A DNA stretch of 64,000 nucleotides from Cymbomonas tetramitiformis (GCA_001247695.2 LGRX02031403.1:92338-156337); one strand, 5' to 3'; shown: positions 1 through 10,331, counted from the first letter of the stretch. The notes: generated by a model from the letters alone, not told the origin. Translations and numbers: made by a program.

Positions 1-479
1 GGCGCCATACTCACAATGGAAGATTCTCTAAAGCCTTTGAAAATTCGACTGCAAATTTTTATTCGCAAAAATTCGAAAGTGAAACCTACGACATCCACAC
101 CAACCTTGCTAGAGGCCCGCTTGGCTACTCACGCTTTGCTTTGATGGTGATTGGTTTGGTGTACAAAAAACATGCTAACGGCGTACTAACTAAAGCACAT
201 TCCCGTTCAATTAGCGTAACGTTAGTGCCCTAAGGCCTGCCGTTAGCGTACCAACAATGCGACATTCCCCAAAAGATTCCTTCTGTTAAATTCACACTAA
301 CAACGCGACTGTCACATAGTAGGAGGGCGGGGGGTGGGGTGGGGGGCAGAAATGCTATTTTGTGCAATGAACAATAAACGTCAAGGTGAACATTTTCATG
401 TAATGTGACCACTAGACCATCGAAGCGTTTGATCACCAAATGAGTGCACGCACTAATTTATGACCTCAGATTCGACAGT
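1..479. other. No gene recognised
   Basis: No supportable coding region is seen. The stretch holds TAACG-rich motifs near 175-260 (GCTAACG, GTTAGCGT) that resemble those at 13880-14160, which may mark related non-coding repeats, and a G-rich run near 320-350. Confidence 0.5.
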
Positions 480-624
480 GTCACATGTCATCACCTCGCT
501 ATCCTTTCATTACAATTTCCAATCTGTAGGTAGAACACGCCGAGACGATGTGTCACACGCCATCGCCTCGCCATCCTTTCATTAAAATTTCCAATCTGTA
601 GGTAGAACACGCCGAGACGATGTG
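480..624. repeat. Tandem 72-bp repeat, two copies
   Basis: Two adjacent copies of a 72-bp unit are visible; the shared block AATCTGTAGGTAGAACACGC starts at 521 and again at 593. The copies differ by a few substitutions. No coding role is apparent. Confidence 0.85.
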
Positions 625-717
625 TCACACGTCATGCAAACGCACAAAATTTATCTGTCCGGCTGTGACACGCGCCTTCAAACAAATGTACATTCTGCGA
701 CGCATAAAAGTAGAGTG

Positions 718-790
718 GCCTACGGCGGGATTCGAACCCACGTCTCAACGGATTCGACAAGTCGCGTACTACCAACTATACTACGTGGGC
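718..790 (-). tRNA. tRNA-like sequence (probable pseudogene)
   Basis: Read on the minus strand, 73 nt begin with GCCCACG and end with CGTAGGC, a 7-bp acceptor stem with one mismatch. A D-arm (GTAT/GTAC) and a good T-arm with loop TTCGAAT follow. The expected anticodon stem does not pair (CGACT against TCCGT), although a GTC triplet sits near the right place. It is therefore probably a tRNA pseudogene or the head of a tRNA-derived repeat rather than a working tRNA. Confidence 0.45.
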
Positions 791-827
791 TTTAAGTGAT
801 AGAAATGTAGTATGTAAAATATTAAAC

Positions 828-982
828 CTGAGAGTTTTCTGATCTGTGACAGGTGACTGGAAGTATGACAGTCACCGGGAACCGATCTGAAAACTGAGGT
901 TTTCTAATCGGTCGGAGGCCATAAGAGCCGTCTCAGTGACTGAGAAGGCTTCTTGCCGTGTTCTGATTAACTGTGTGGAAGT
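828..982 (+). repeat. Repeat A1 (155 bp) with imperfect hairpin
   Basis: Direct repeat of 2497-2651 with a single difference (A/G near 966). Positions 833-892 form an imperfect hairpin: GTTTTCTGATC on the left pairs with GATCTGAAAAC on the right, and GGTGACTG pairs with CAGTCACC around a short loop. A second GTTTTCTAATCGG motif at 898-910 is the inverse of the end of repeat B. Confidence 0.9.
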
Positions 983-1065
983 GTCTCGCTGCGCGTTCCG
1001 TAGTGAGAATTTGTTCGTTGATTACGTAGCGCAGTTGAGAATTTTTATCTATTTTTGTGCGCGGA

Positions 1066-1911
1066 ATGGAGTGGTACACGGACGCTGAGAAATGCCAGCT
1101 CAAGATTACGGAGTTGGAGGCGCGACCCCAGTATGTGGCAGCGATTATTGCTTTTGGTGAGGGAGAGGAGCTTACGCCTGAACAGGGGAAGCTGATGGTC
1201 CAAATGGGTCGCTTTACCAATCGGTTGGCGCAATTGTTGGGGGACGCGACTCAAGCGGCTGGAAAGCGTGGGCGCCCTTGGGAAATGCCTGTGGACCTGG
1301 AGAACTTTCCAGGGTCTGATCGTGTGGAGCTGACCAAGGCCACGAACGAAAAGGACAAGGACAAGGGGTTGCGCAAGCAGTATGCTGAGGTCCAGCACCA
1401 CTACGTCGCTCACGTCACGACGGTGGCAGCGGTGAAGGACGTTCAGCAATTGGTGGTGGGTTTGGAGCTGCCTGAGGACGCGATTAGGGCCCTTGAGCGT
1501 GTAATGGACCTGGCTGAGAAGGGTAGGGAGCGAGCACGAGCTCGTGCCAAAATGTTGGCAATGGTCAGCGACAAGGGGCCTGAGTTGGGTTGGCCGATGT
1601 GCGAGAAGTTGGAGTTGCGCTCGTATGTTGACAACGAGGAGGAAGACAAGGCGATGCGAAAAGCCGAGAAGTTGGTGAAGGCGGAGAAGCAGGTGGCTGC
1701 TGCTGCAGCAAAACAGCGCGACCAGCCGAGGGGGAATTCAGCAGGGGAGCGTTTTTCTTATGAACATCCTGTTGTGAATGTACCTTCCCCTCCTATGCCC
1801 CAAGATGGTGTGAGGATCCAGTGCTGGAATTGCCGCCAATGGGGGCACCACCAGAACGGTTGTACCCTGCCTCGCGGTGCTGGTCGTGGCCGTGGACGTG
1901 GTGGATTTTGA
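1066..1911 (+). CDS. Gag-like nucleic-acid-binding protein with CCHC zinc knuckle
   Basis: The protein is about 281 aa from the ATG at 1066; an in-frame GTG lies nine bases upstream. The N-terminal two-thirds is charged and mostly helical (Lys/Glu-rich, Ala-rich around residues 200-220), as in retroelement capsid proteins. Near the C-terminus is one retroviral-type zinc knuckle, C-x2-C-x4-H-x4-C (Cys253, Cys256, His261, Cys266), followed by an Arg-Gly-rich tail. These features indicate RNA binding and packaging in cytoplasmic particles. It is the only recognisable gene of the surrounding split-repeat element; no pol follows. Capsid function is inferred from composition and the knuckle; the knuckle itself is seen directly. 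Confidence 0.75.
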   Translation: MEWYTDAEKCQLKITELEARPQYVAAIIAFGEGEELTPEQGKLMVQMGRFTNRLAQLLGDATQAAGKRGRPWEMPVDLENFPGSDRVELTKATNEKDKDKGLRKQYAEVQHHYVAHVTTVAAVKDVQQLVVGLELPEDAIRALERVMDLAEKGRERARARAKMLAMVSDKGPELGWPMCEKLELRSYVDNEEEDKAMRKAEKLVKAEKQVAAAAAKQRDQPRGNSAGERFSYEHPVVNVPSPPMPQDGVRIQCWNCRQWGHHQNGCTLPRGAGRGRGRGGF

Positions 1912-2428
1912 CCGTGTGGCCATGAGTGCCGTTGGCCATGAGTGCCGTTGCCGTACGTCGGCGTGTGATCGCAATGAACTTTGGTCTGTGCGGAATTGCC
2001 AGACGTAGGAATGAATTTTGAAGAACCCTAATTTGTATGGCGTGATGCCGTTGTAAGCGAGCACGAGTCTCGCGTGGTGTGAATTGTGCGAGTTTTTGTT
2101 TGAGTGCTTTTCAAGTTTCTTAATTGTGCTTTCTTTGATGCGTAGATGCTTTCTTGGGGCGATGTGTCTCGTGGACGTGTATTGGCGTCGTTGCCGCGAT
2201 TGCGTGAGTCTTGATGTTTTGACGGAGTGTCGATGTGAGTGCTTAACTCCGATTGTTTTTGCTGTGTTGTCTTAATGCTGTCGGTAAATTTTGCAGGTTT
2301 GGGCTTCTGGTTTCGGCAGGCAGCAGGGCGGTCTTGCTGAGTTGCAATGCTAGTTGAGTTTGTTGCAATGCTAGTTGAGTTTCTTATTTGCCCCTTTTCC
2401 GCACTGCTTTGTGGTGATCTTTGTGGGC

Positions 2429-2497
2429 TTGCAGCGGCCGAGTTTCCATTACAAATGTGTCATTTGTCGGCTCTGTAGCCGTAGCCGATTAGAAAAC
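2429..2497 (+). repeat. Repeat B1 (69 bp)
   Basis: Identical to 2915-2983. It ends in GATTAGAAAAC and abuts repeat A2, giving the palindromic junction AGAAAACTGAGAGTTTTCT. Its end is the inverse of a motif inside repeat A, so the element also has inverted ends. Confidence 0.9.
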
Positions 2498-2651
2498 TGA
2501 GAGTTTTCTGATCTGTGACAGGTGACTGGAAGTATGACAGTCACCGGGAACCGATCTGAAAACTGAGGTTTTCTAATCGGTCGGAGGCCATAAGAGCCGT
2601 CTCAGTGACTGAGAAGGCTTCTTGCCGTGTTCTGGTTAACTGTGTGGAAGT
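2497..2651 (+). repeat. Repeat A2 (155 bp)
   Basis: Second copy of the repeat at 828-982, 154 of 155 bases the same. Sequence homology with the first copy stops abruptly after GTGTGGAAGT. Confidence 0.9.
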
Positions 2652-2914
2652 CCCGCCCCCCGCCCTTGAGCAGGTAGCACCGTGGCAGCGGTGATCGGAG
2701 TGCACTGGTAGCAGCTGAATGGAAGATTGTTCTTGGCCCGCGGAAGGGTAGACGGATCTTTGTTAGGCTCCGTAGAGAGTAGGCTGTGGCATTGCACCTG
2801 TGCAGTACTGACTGTTTTGGCAGAGACTAGCAACAGTTATCCCTCATGGGGGCCTGCGAAGGACCCTCATGCTAGTTCCTGCTTTGAGTGCTGTGCAGTA
2901 GACTTAGCTGGGTG

Positions 2915-2983
2915 TTGCAGCGGCCGAGTTTCCATTACAAATGTGTCATTTGTCGGCTCTGTAGCCGTAGCCGATTAGAAAAC
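2915..2983 (+). repeat. Repeat B2 (69 bp)
   Basis: Identical to 2429-2497; marks the proposed right end of the element. The 263 bases between A2 and B2 (2652-2914) show no convincing coding sequence. Confidence 0.9.
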
Positions 2984-3673
2984 CAATAAAATTCACGTTC
3001 TCAGGCTCTTGTTTTGATAGGTATGACAAAACTCAGAGATAGCTGAGAAGAGGTCGGGAGATCAATGACATCATCATCTTACACGATCGTGACCGCTAGA
3101 TCATATGACACTGGATGATTGGCCGCTGGATCATGAGACTCGATCGAGTTCTTGGAGAGTCCAGAGTGCCATGCCATGCCAATAGAGTTTTGTCATACTC
3201 GTGACACTTGCCTACTGTAGGGGATTTCTCTCGTCTGAGACTTCGGATCGAGGAGCAGGCCGATTAGGTAATGTAATTCATGAACGCTGCTCGCAGTTTT
3301 CCACACGTGCGGTGGACGTGGTAGGACATTAGCAGATAACGAACTTTCGTGCATCTGCACGTGAAACATTTTTATCCTCGGAGTTCCCAAACATTCTGCC
3401 AAAAGGTTGTTTAAAATATCCACAGAGATGAATACATTCGTTTGTATATTCCGTCTTTGATTTTTTCCACGCTGGTCATCTAGCTACTTGGTACTTGCGC
3501 GTCACCTCTCCTGCTACCTGGGGAGCACTCTTCTGGACTTCAGACCCCGCCCCGCCAAGCCCCCAGACCCCATAACGACGTGTGCATACACCAGCAGTCG
3601 GCCTCATGACGGACGCCGCCGCTCGAGCTGATCATCTGCAAGATTTTTCCAGACATATTTCGAGTACAGGTAG
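2984..3673. other. No gene recognised
   Basis: No supportable gene or RNA. The last bases read as ...TACAG-GTAGGTGGCAG just before the long ORF, which could be a splice junction feeding that gene. Confidence 0.4.
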
Positions 3674-3742
3674 GTGGCAGACTTGTTATGTATTCCCGAG
3701 AAGCTGATATCGCCTGCTTCTGACTTCGTACAAGGGGATGGG

Positions 3743-6700
3743 ATGCTCGCGGGCCTCATGCGTCTTTGCACAGATAGGGCTCGAACTCTACTTCGAGGTG
3801 TGACCTTTCACTTTCATCCATGCCTCCGTGGTATCGAAGCGGTGAGGTGCTACCTTAGGACCCAGCAGCCGGGGACTGCCCATCGCGCATCCGCAGAGTT
3901 GATCCTCAAGTGGGACGGCAGTGAGGTGATCGAGGTGGATGTGAGCGGACTGGATCCCGCCGATTTCCTCTCTTCCGTTGATTTGGACAGTGCACAGGAG
4001 GCCCTCGCAGAGCGGCTCGACCATTTCCAAGACGTTCTCGGCGAGATCGCTGAGTATGAGGTCGAGGTGCTCTGCCCCGGACAGGTGGTGAGGCTGCCTT
4101 ATGAGGACGGTCGCATCAGTTGCTTTGCCACTACCAATAAGCAAGGCGGCTCATATTTTGACTTAGTGGTATATCCTGTCCATGGCGGGAGAGCGAAAGC
4201 GGAGGGCGGTCAATACTTGACGGTGGAAGACCCTGCCACATACCGCAACCAAGAAATCTTTCCGCAAGGGGCCCTCGTCAAGCACTCGGGTGATGTTCGG
4301 AGTTTGTTGCATCACGTTAAGTGTTCCAAGCCTATTAGGCCGCTTTCGTGTGAGTCGTCCGTTTACGTGCTGGCGGTGACGGGCTTTCAACGAAAGCCTC
4401 TACACTCTTTCGAGATGCAGCTGCCCTCGGTGCTCCTTGTCAACCACAAGGCGCGCACCATCTACCTGGTGCCCTGCCCACTCGCAAAGCTGGACGTGGG
4501 GGAGGCCACCCTTGGCGCCCTTGTCACCCTCCATCTCCAGGGAGACGGCACCCTCCTCGCCTATCCCCTTGCTCGTCCGTCCAACGTGGAGAACGTGGAC
4601 ACCGGGGACCTGTCTGACGGCACTCAAGCGGCGATGCGAGCGGCGGCGACGGAGTTTTTTGAGTGTCTGGCGCACCGGCAGGCGGCCCTAGTTCTTGCGC
4701 CACCCATTCTCGGGGATGCTTCCTCTGAGCCGCTGGAAGAGCGAGGGGACAGCGCAACAAGGTCGGAGGAGTGCATTCACTCCGGATGCCCTCTGATGTG
4801 CGCCGACAAGCATCCCGTCATGGTGGCAACCGAAGTTGGGCTGCGGGTAGACAGTTGGGCAATCAAGTTGAATATGACCACCGCCGTCTCGGCTTTCCTG
4901 CACGTTCGCTTCGGGCAGGGCCTGGCATTTGGGAAGTTAGAGGAGGAAGACGCCGAACCATCGGACTTTGCAAGGCTCCCCGTGCTGTTTGGCCCGTGCA
5001 CTGGAGACGTCTCACTCGCATGCGGAGAGGCATCGAACGTGAACTTCACCTTGCCGGAATACCATGCGTACCTAGAGTTAGCCGCTCTGCTGTGGGTAAA
5101 GCTTTCCTCCACCTGGAAACAGCTGGTGGCCAGGACTTGCACTGTGGCCGCCAATGGAGTCTTCGTATTGGTAGGCCCCCCTGCTGCGTGGGATGAAGGA
5201 AGCCAGAGCGCTGTGGAGGCATACGTCAGCACGGCGAACCGTGCTGGAACCGTGCTGGCCGGCCCAAATGCGATCGTGCTAGTGCAGCTGCCCTCTGGGC
5301 GGCTGGTATTCTACCGTGGAGTGCGTTGGCCAGGATTCCTAGAGGAGGTCCCCAAATTCTGTACAGACGTCACAGAGCTATTCTCTCCACAGCGTCTGAT
5401 GGCATTTATTGCCTCTGGCGGGATGCGGGGCCTGCCATGGCCAACAGTGGTGCCGCTTGCTAACCGGCAGGTGTGCTTCTGTGGCAGCATGCTACCTTTG
5501 GAGGAGTTCCTCGAAAGGCTGCAGGGGATGGAATTAGAGGCGCTGAGCTCGGCCAAGGAGGACATTGTAGACGTATTGACGCAAATCTCGGTGGCACTGC
5601 CCCCCGGGGAGCTGCAAGAGTTAGTGGGCCGGCTGCAGCGTGGATTGGCGGAAAAGATTGAGGCAAGGAAAGGGGAGATGCGCAAGCAGATGCGGGAGAC
5701 CGCGGAGCTGAAATACAGGGGAGAAGCACCAGCGGCACACTCTGAGATGCAGAGGCGGGATATGGCAGCGCTGACCGGTGAGCTGCGTGCAGTGCAGCGC
5801 AAGGTGAAGGAGATCATAGCGGCACTTGCAGGAATGGTGAGCCAGCGCGGCTCAAGCAGTAAAGACACTGATCTGAAACGCCTAATCCGGAAGCAAAACA
5901 TCAGCGGGCGCACTGCGGCTGTGCAACAGATGTCGCTATCGGAGAAGTTGAGCTTCTTTGAGGAGGTGGAAGAATGGCTCATGGTGGAGGTGAGCAGCGC
6001 ACAGCTCCACCTGAACCTGGAACTAGTGGCCACCAGCCGCTTCAAAGAGCAGGCCCGGGTGGCGGCGACAGGGCACCCGCGCCTTGCCCAGTTGCACACC
6101 TCCTGCCCACAGCTCGATGAGTGCACCCTCTCGCTGCTGTATGAGCAGACCCGGTCTGCCACGGGGCACCCGCTGAGCAGCCAGAGCCATCAAGGCCTTG
6201 CCATCCCGCAGAGCCTTGCTGCGCCTCACAGCTCCGCCCTCCCGCTGCCAATGCTCGCCAAGTTTGTGGATCTCAAGAACCCGAGCGCACTCCTGTGGCC
6301 GGACGAGGCAAATGAGAAATGGGTGCAGATGTACCGCATACAGCTGCGCGCGACATTTGTGGATGCCGTTGCGAGCCGCACCCTGAACATTGCCTCCTCG
6401 TCAACAGACCTGACATTCTTCCTGGTTCACACCATCCTGGAGATTATGGAGGGCGTTGCCTCAGGAATGGCGGGAGTACCAGGGAAGGACGCCTATGACA
6501 ACACCACGTGTCGCATGCAGCGCGGACTTTGGGGGCTGCTGCTCACCACAATGGCCTCAGGCAGCTTGCCAGCAACCACCCTATGGCAACTGGTGATGCA
6601 CAAGACAAAGCTGGAGGTGCCACCACTTGAGGAGTTGTGGATAGCGATTCGCATGGCGCAAGTGTTCCCGTATTCTGGATGGGACTCGAGGTGGGTGGTA

Positions 6701-7756
6701 CAGAACACGCAGCGACTTGTGGTGCGTCTGCTGCGCAAGTACCTGGCGGACCCGCTCACCAAGCCGCTGCGGGACAATTCGAAGGTCATGAGGAGAGATG
6801 CCGGGCTAGCTTCAGCCAGGCTGCGCAACCGAGAGCTGCACTGGGTCCGTGCAGCGTGCCACCATCTACTTGAGGTCGAAGCACAAGGCGATTTGGCATG
6901 GAACACCCCAGCTACTGCCCACCTGGCGGACCAGCTGATATCTCACTTCCCCAAATCGGTCAACCTGCAGAAGAAGCGATGTTCTGGTACGAAAAAGATT
7001 TTCACACTCTTGCTGCGGCTGAAATCGATGGATGCGACCCTGGGGATGGTGAGCAATACTTTGGAGGCGGTCCGGAACATCATGGCAAAACGTGGCGGGA
7101 TGTTCAAGCTCGGCAAGCGCAGCTTGTTGGAACTGCTGCGCAGCTCTGAAGCGCCCTCTGAGAAGGAGGTGGCCGAGATGAAGGGGGACCTGATGAACGG
7201 TCGCATATTGGTGCAAGAGAGGAGAACGGATGAGTGCACAGCGGAAGTCATGGCGGCAAGGATGCAGAATCGTGCTGCGGTGGCGGCTTGCAACCTGAAG
7301 CAACTAAAAGGCGACGCAGAGCTCGAGCGCGGGGCGTGGCGAGTGGACGCGCTGATGGGCGAGACCCAGGAGGAGTTTGAGAAGCGGTTGAAGGACTTTC
7401 GTGGGATTGAGGGATCTGAGGAGGATGCATTGTGCAGACACGAGCAACTGTGCGGAGAGAGTGAGGCAGAGAGTGAGGCAGTGGTTGCGTTGAGGCCCTA
7501 TGGTGGTGCTGGTCTTAAATTCGCCCGGAAGCTCCATGAAATGAGTTGCCATCAACTCTGTGAACGCGGGAAAATCCCAGCAGTCCAGTTTGAAGCGCTC
7601 ATGAGAGTGGCCGGTGCGGGAGATGGGCCGTGGGACTTTGCGGTACACAAGGTGGTGGAGAAACTGCTAGCAGGGTTTCAGGATACTGTCAAGGCAGAAG
7701 ATGCTGCGGTGACGGTGTTGCAGAGTCTGATTGCTCCGTCAAATGACTCACCATGA
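3743..7756 (+). CDS. Large intronless orphan protein, about 1340 aa
   Basis: The frame is open from just after a TAG at 3671 to TGA at 7754. The first in-frame ATG is at 3743; an AG at 3679-3680 could be a 3' splice site, so the N-terminus is uncertain. I do not recognise the family. Visible features are a mixed alpha/beta N-terminal half without a signal peptide, a Cys/His cluster about one quarter of the way in (CIHSGCPLMCADKH), and a Glu/Lys-rich predicted coiled coil around the middle (about 5500-6000). The last third is Leu/Arg-rich and helical, with a short Glu-rich repeat (ESEAESEA). There is no transmembrane stretch. Codon use is GC-rich and even, and no frameshift interrupts 4 kb, unlike most neighbours. 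That argues for a recently functional gene or a young element. It could be a host gene, a transposon ORF or a viral-origin gene; I cannot tell. Confidence 0.7.
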   Translation: MLAGLMRLCTDRARTLLRGVTFHFHPCLRGIEAVRCYLRTQQPGTAHRASAELILKWDGSEVIEVDVSGLDPADFLSSVDLDSAQEALAERLDHFQDVLGEIAEYEVEVLCPGQVVRLPYEDGRISCFATTNKQGGSYFDLVVYPVHGGRAKAEGGQYLTVEDPATYRNQEIFPQGALVKHSGDVRSLLHHVKCSKPIRPLSCESSVYVLAVTGFQRKPLHSFEMQLPSVLLVNHKARTIYLVPCPLAKLDVGEATLGALVTLHLQGDGTLLAYPLARPSNVENVDTGDLSDGTQAAMRAAATEFFECLAHRQAALVLAPPILGDASSEPLEERGDSATRSEECIHSGCPLMCADKHPVMVATEVGLRVDSWAIKLNMTTAVSAFLHVRFGQGLAFGKLEEEDAEPSDFARLPVLFGPCTGDVSLACGEASNVNFTLPEYHAYLELAALLWVKLSSTWKQLVARTCTVAANGVFVLVGPPAAWDEGSQSAVEAYVSTANRAGTVLAGPNAIVLVQLPSGRLVFYRGVRWPGFLEEVPKFCTDVTELFSPQRLMAFIASGGMRGLPWPTVVPLANRQVCFCGSMLPLEEFLERLQGMELEALSSAKEDIVDVLTQISVALPPGELQELVGRLQRGLAEKIEARKGEMRKQMRETAELKYRGEAPAAHSEMQRRDMAALTGELRAVQRKVKEIIAALAGMVSQRGSSSKDTDLKRLIRKQNISGRTAAVQQMSLSEKLSFFEEVEEWLMVEVSSAQLHLNLELVATSRFKEQARVAATGHPRLAQLHTSCPQLDECTLSLLYEQTRSATGHPLSSQSHQGLAIPQSLAAPHSSALPLPMLAKFVDLKNPSALLWPDEANEKWVQMYRIQLRATFVDAVASRTLNIASSSTDLTFFLVHTILEIMEGVASGMAGVPGKDAYDNTTCRMQRGLWGLLLTTMASGSLPATTLWQLVMHKTKLEVPPLEELWIAIRMAQVFPYSGWDSRWVVQNTQRLVVRLLRKYLADPLTKPLRDNSKVMRRDAGLASARLRNRELHWVRAACHHLLEVEAQGDLAWNTPATAHLADQLISHFPKSVNLQKKRCSGTKKIFTLLLRLKSMDATLGMVSNTLEAVRNIMAKRGGMFKLGKRSLLELLRSSEAPSEKEVAEMKGDLMNGRILVQERRTDECTAEVMAARMQNRAAVAACNLKQLKGDAELERGAWRVDALMGETQEEFEKRLKDFRGIEGSEEDALCRHEQLCGESEAESEAVVALRPYGGAGLKFARKLHEMSCHQLCERGKIPAVQFEALMRVAGAGDGPWDFAVHKVVEKLLAGFQDTVKAEDAAVTVLQSLIAPSNDSP

Positions 7757-9868
7757 GCTCCTTGCACAGAGGTATAGTCAAATATCCAATTTGAGGTGCT
7801 CATAACCATTGCCTTTATGCACTGATGAGGGACCTCGCGCACCTCTTGTGGGAAAAAATAGCGCAGGGGTGTAGACAAAAATGATTGTGTGGCCAAGCCC
7901 GTGCACTACCCCATCAAAAGAAGCTATTCATTCGCACACGACCCCTATGAAAATTTGATCGTTTCAATCCTAATACAAGTGAAGTAAATGTGCGCGCAAA
8001 AAGACAGGGCACCTTACCGTTGGGTGAGTTGAGAAGGTGATTTTAATACAACCGGAGACAACACTCATGACGTTCTGCGCGAACTCTCCAAAACCAGAAA
8101 CTTGATTTTCCATCATCAATTTTTATTTGTTTTCCTCAACACGTCATAACAAACGAACGAAAACTACACTGCGCGCATATGTGCGGTAAGTCTGCAGCAG
8201 AGACTTTGACTTTGATAGCAGTCTACGTGGCGGGGCATACTTGTGTTCAAATCACCGACATATTGTCCCTGCATACAGTAGGATTTCAACTGTTTTTTCG
8301 TAAACATGCCACATAAACACTTCCATGCGTCCAAATGTCATCGTTTTCCTCGAATTCCCGAGTTCAAGCAGAGTCTGTGGAGATGCGGCATGACGTGGCA
8401 TTCGTATTCATATCGAATTTGCAAGAAGCAACATGTGAATATATCGTTGAAACCAATTCACGTCATTCGCTGAAACGATAAAGGGGCACCCAAACTTTGG
8501 GGAAATAATTTAAAAAAGTTGTTGGTAGTTTGAATATTATGATGATAATGCATTTAGTTTGGGAAAACTTAAAGGTTTGCGAAAACGGGAGTTCAAAATT
8601 TTAATTTGTGTGCACGTGGTGTGACCTTTAAATGCAGGTTTTAATAAGTATTTTAAAATTATTTATGACCTAATAACTTTGAGATTGAGACTCCAGTTCT
8701 GTGTCACATGCGCTGTTGAAATGTCGAGTGTCGTGTAACGTGCTGAGTGATGACATGTCTCATATGACGTCAGTTCGCCTCGCGGCGCATCGCGTGTCAG
8801 CTATCAACCTGTCATATCAATTTGATTGTCAATGTCATGTCACATGTCACGCACGCGCACTGACGCACACCATGACACACCGCACCGCACCAGATCACTC
8901 AGATTCGTGGGTGCTGTGTCCTGATATGTGATTGGTTGATTGAGTTTGCTTCTATCTTCAAACACGAACAGCTCAAGACAAAAGGAGAAGCTTGTACGTT
9001 ACAGCAGTTCATTGTTTAAGAATTTCACAGTGGCGGCTGAGCGGTTTATTTGTTTTGTTTGTTTGAGTTTGATTTGTATTGAGTTTTGTTTGAGGATTGT
9101 TTTTTGGAGGAAGTGTCCTACGGACGGAGTGCTGATACAGACGTCCAGATCTTTCGTGGACGAAGGAATCTTTGAACAAGATCTGCAAGATTTCGTGGGA
9201 AGGTCACCTGTTGTGGCCTGATCTTAGCGCTGTGTACGCATCAGCGGGCTGTGGAGCGTTTGTGTGCGCTGATCTCGTTTTTTTTTCGTTTTTCTTCTTT
9301 CCATCTGTAGTGATCGCGTGAAGGTATGTGTTAGTTTGAAAAGCGTTTTGCAGCACTGCACCTCCGTTTGTTCGCTGATGAATGGTGGCAGCGTGACTGG
9401 GGTATGCCCCTGGCGGGAATGTTCCCCGGTCTTTGCGGACCATGCTACCGAAAGAAGGGATCGATGGTGTCTTCATTTCTATGTGTTAGAGGTGTTTTTC
9501 ATTCGTAACACTGACAAAAAATAAGCTGTGTTCACGCAGGATCTGTAACGCGCGCGCAGCCACTGCATGCACGACTGGGATGATTTAGGTTGTAGAATTA
9601 AAACTGTAGCAAATTAATAGTCATACTGCATGTTTTTGTTTTCGTGCTGCTAGAAATGTATGAAGATCACATAAGGGATCAACCGTGTGTGTGCAGTCGG
9701 TGATATCGTATTCTTCGAAGTAAGTGCGAATTAAGTATTGAGGTATATATGTGTTTGACTTGAACCCGTTCTATTTTTAGGGGTTTGGAAGCTCAAGGCT
9801 CTAATATCGTTTTCAGCGATGATGCTAGATGGCAGCTTATCATTGGCCCGATTTGTACCGTCGTATTT
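7757..9868. other. No gene recognised; AT-rich intergenic DNA
   Basis: About 2.1 kb follow the long ORF. The part near 8500-8690 is AT-rich; 8700-8940 is rich in TGACA/TGTCA and CACATG motifs. Short open frames here have no recognisable motif or composition and are not supported as genes. Confidence 0.5.
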
Positions 9869-10331
9869 CAGGGGTCGGCGACCGTTTAATCGATCACGAA
9901 ATAATTCGTGATCTGATCGCGAATGTATGGTTCGCAAACAAGCCCGCGGATCGTTTAAAACCCGGTCATTTCGCGAACACTCCTTTCGCGATGAAACAAC
10001 CTATTCGATTCGTGAACCAGTTCGCGATCAGTATTTGGCATTTATGACACGGTGTTATTCGCTACCGCTGTGACATCGCATAATTTTCATCTCACAATCC
10101 GAAAAATCGACAAAATGGAAATCGAAAATGTGAATATTTAAACATTTGAATGTATGGCAAAGTGTTAACACGGTGTCATACCTGAACATATCGCTTCGCG
10201 AACTTATCGCTGATCGCGTCGTATGCAATATATGGGAATTTCGCAAAACTCCAGAAATTCCAACATTAAACGATCCGTTCGCGAACGGCCTGATGATCGT
10301 ATCATAAAATCTCGCGAACGCCGACCCCCTG
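9869..10331. mobile_element. hAT-like MITE, 463 bp
   Basis: The left end reads CAGGGGTCGGCG and the right end, on the other strand, reads CAGGGGGTCGGCG: short terminal inverted repeats with one extra G. CAGGGGTCGGC is the classical start of hAT transposons. The interior has no coding capacity and is full of short TCGCGAAC/GTTCGCGA motifs in both orientations. The flanking 8 bp do not match (TCGTATTT against CAGTGTTC), so the target duplication has decayed or the boundary is off by a few bases. Mobilisation by a hAT transposase elsewhere is inferred. Confidence 0.6.

Larger units (their letters stand above)
828..2983 (+). mobile_element. Compact Gag-only element with split direct repeats
   Basis: The element has the order A1 - Gag ORF - B1 - A2 - spacer - B2. 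A1 (828-982) and A2 (2497-2651) are 155-bp direct repeats differing at one base. B1 (2429-2497) and B2 (2915-2983) are identical 69-bp direct repeats, and B1 runs directly into A2. This split-direct-repeat order is known from PAT/Ngaro-type tyrosine-recombinase retrotransposons, which also lack target-site duplications; none is seen here. No reverse transcriptase or tyrosine recombinase is present, so the copy would be non-autonomous. The 263-bp spacer between A2 and B2 is unusual for the type. An alternative is two tandem elements that share both ends but carry different interiors. Confidence 0.55.

Noticed and set aside
2727..2978. Coding sequence in the A2-B2 spacer
   Set aside because: The frame is short, has no motif and runs through the non-coding repeat B2.
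4163..7648. Many minus-strand and alternative plus frames within the 4-kb ORF
   Set aside because: They are shadows of the single long GC-rich frame and show no independent composition or motifs.
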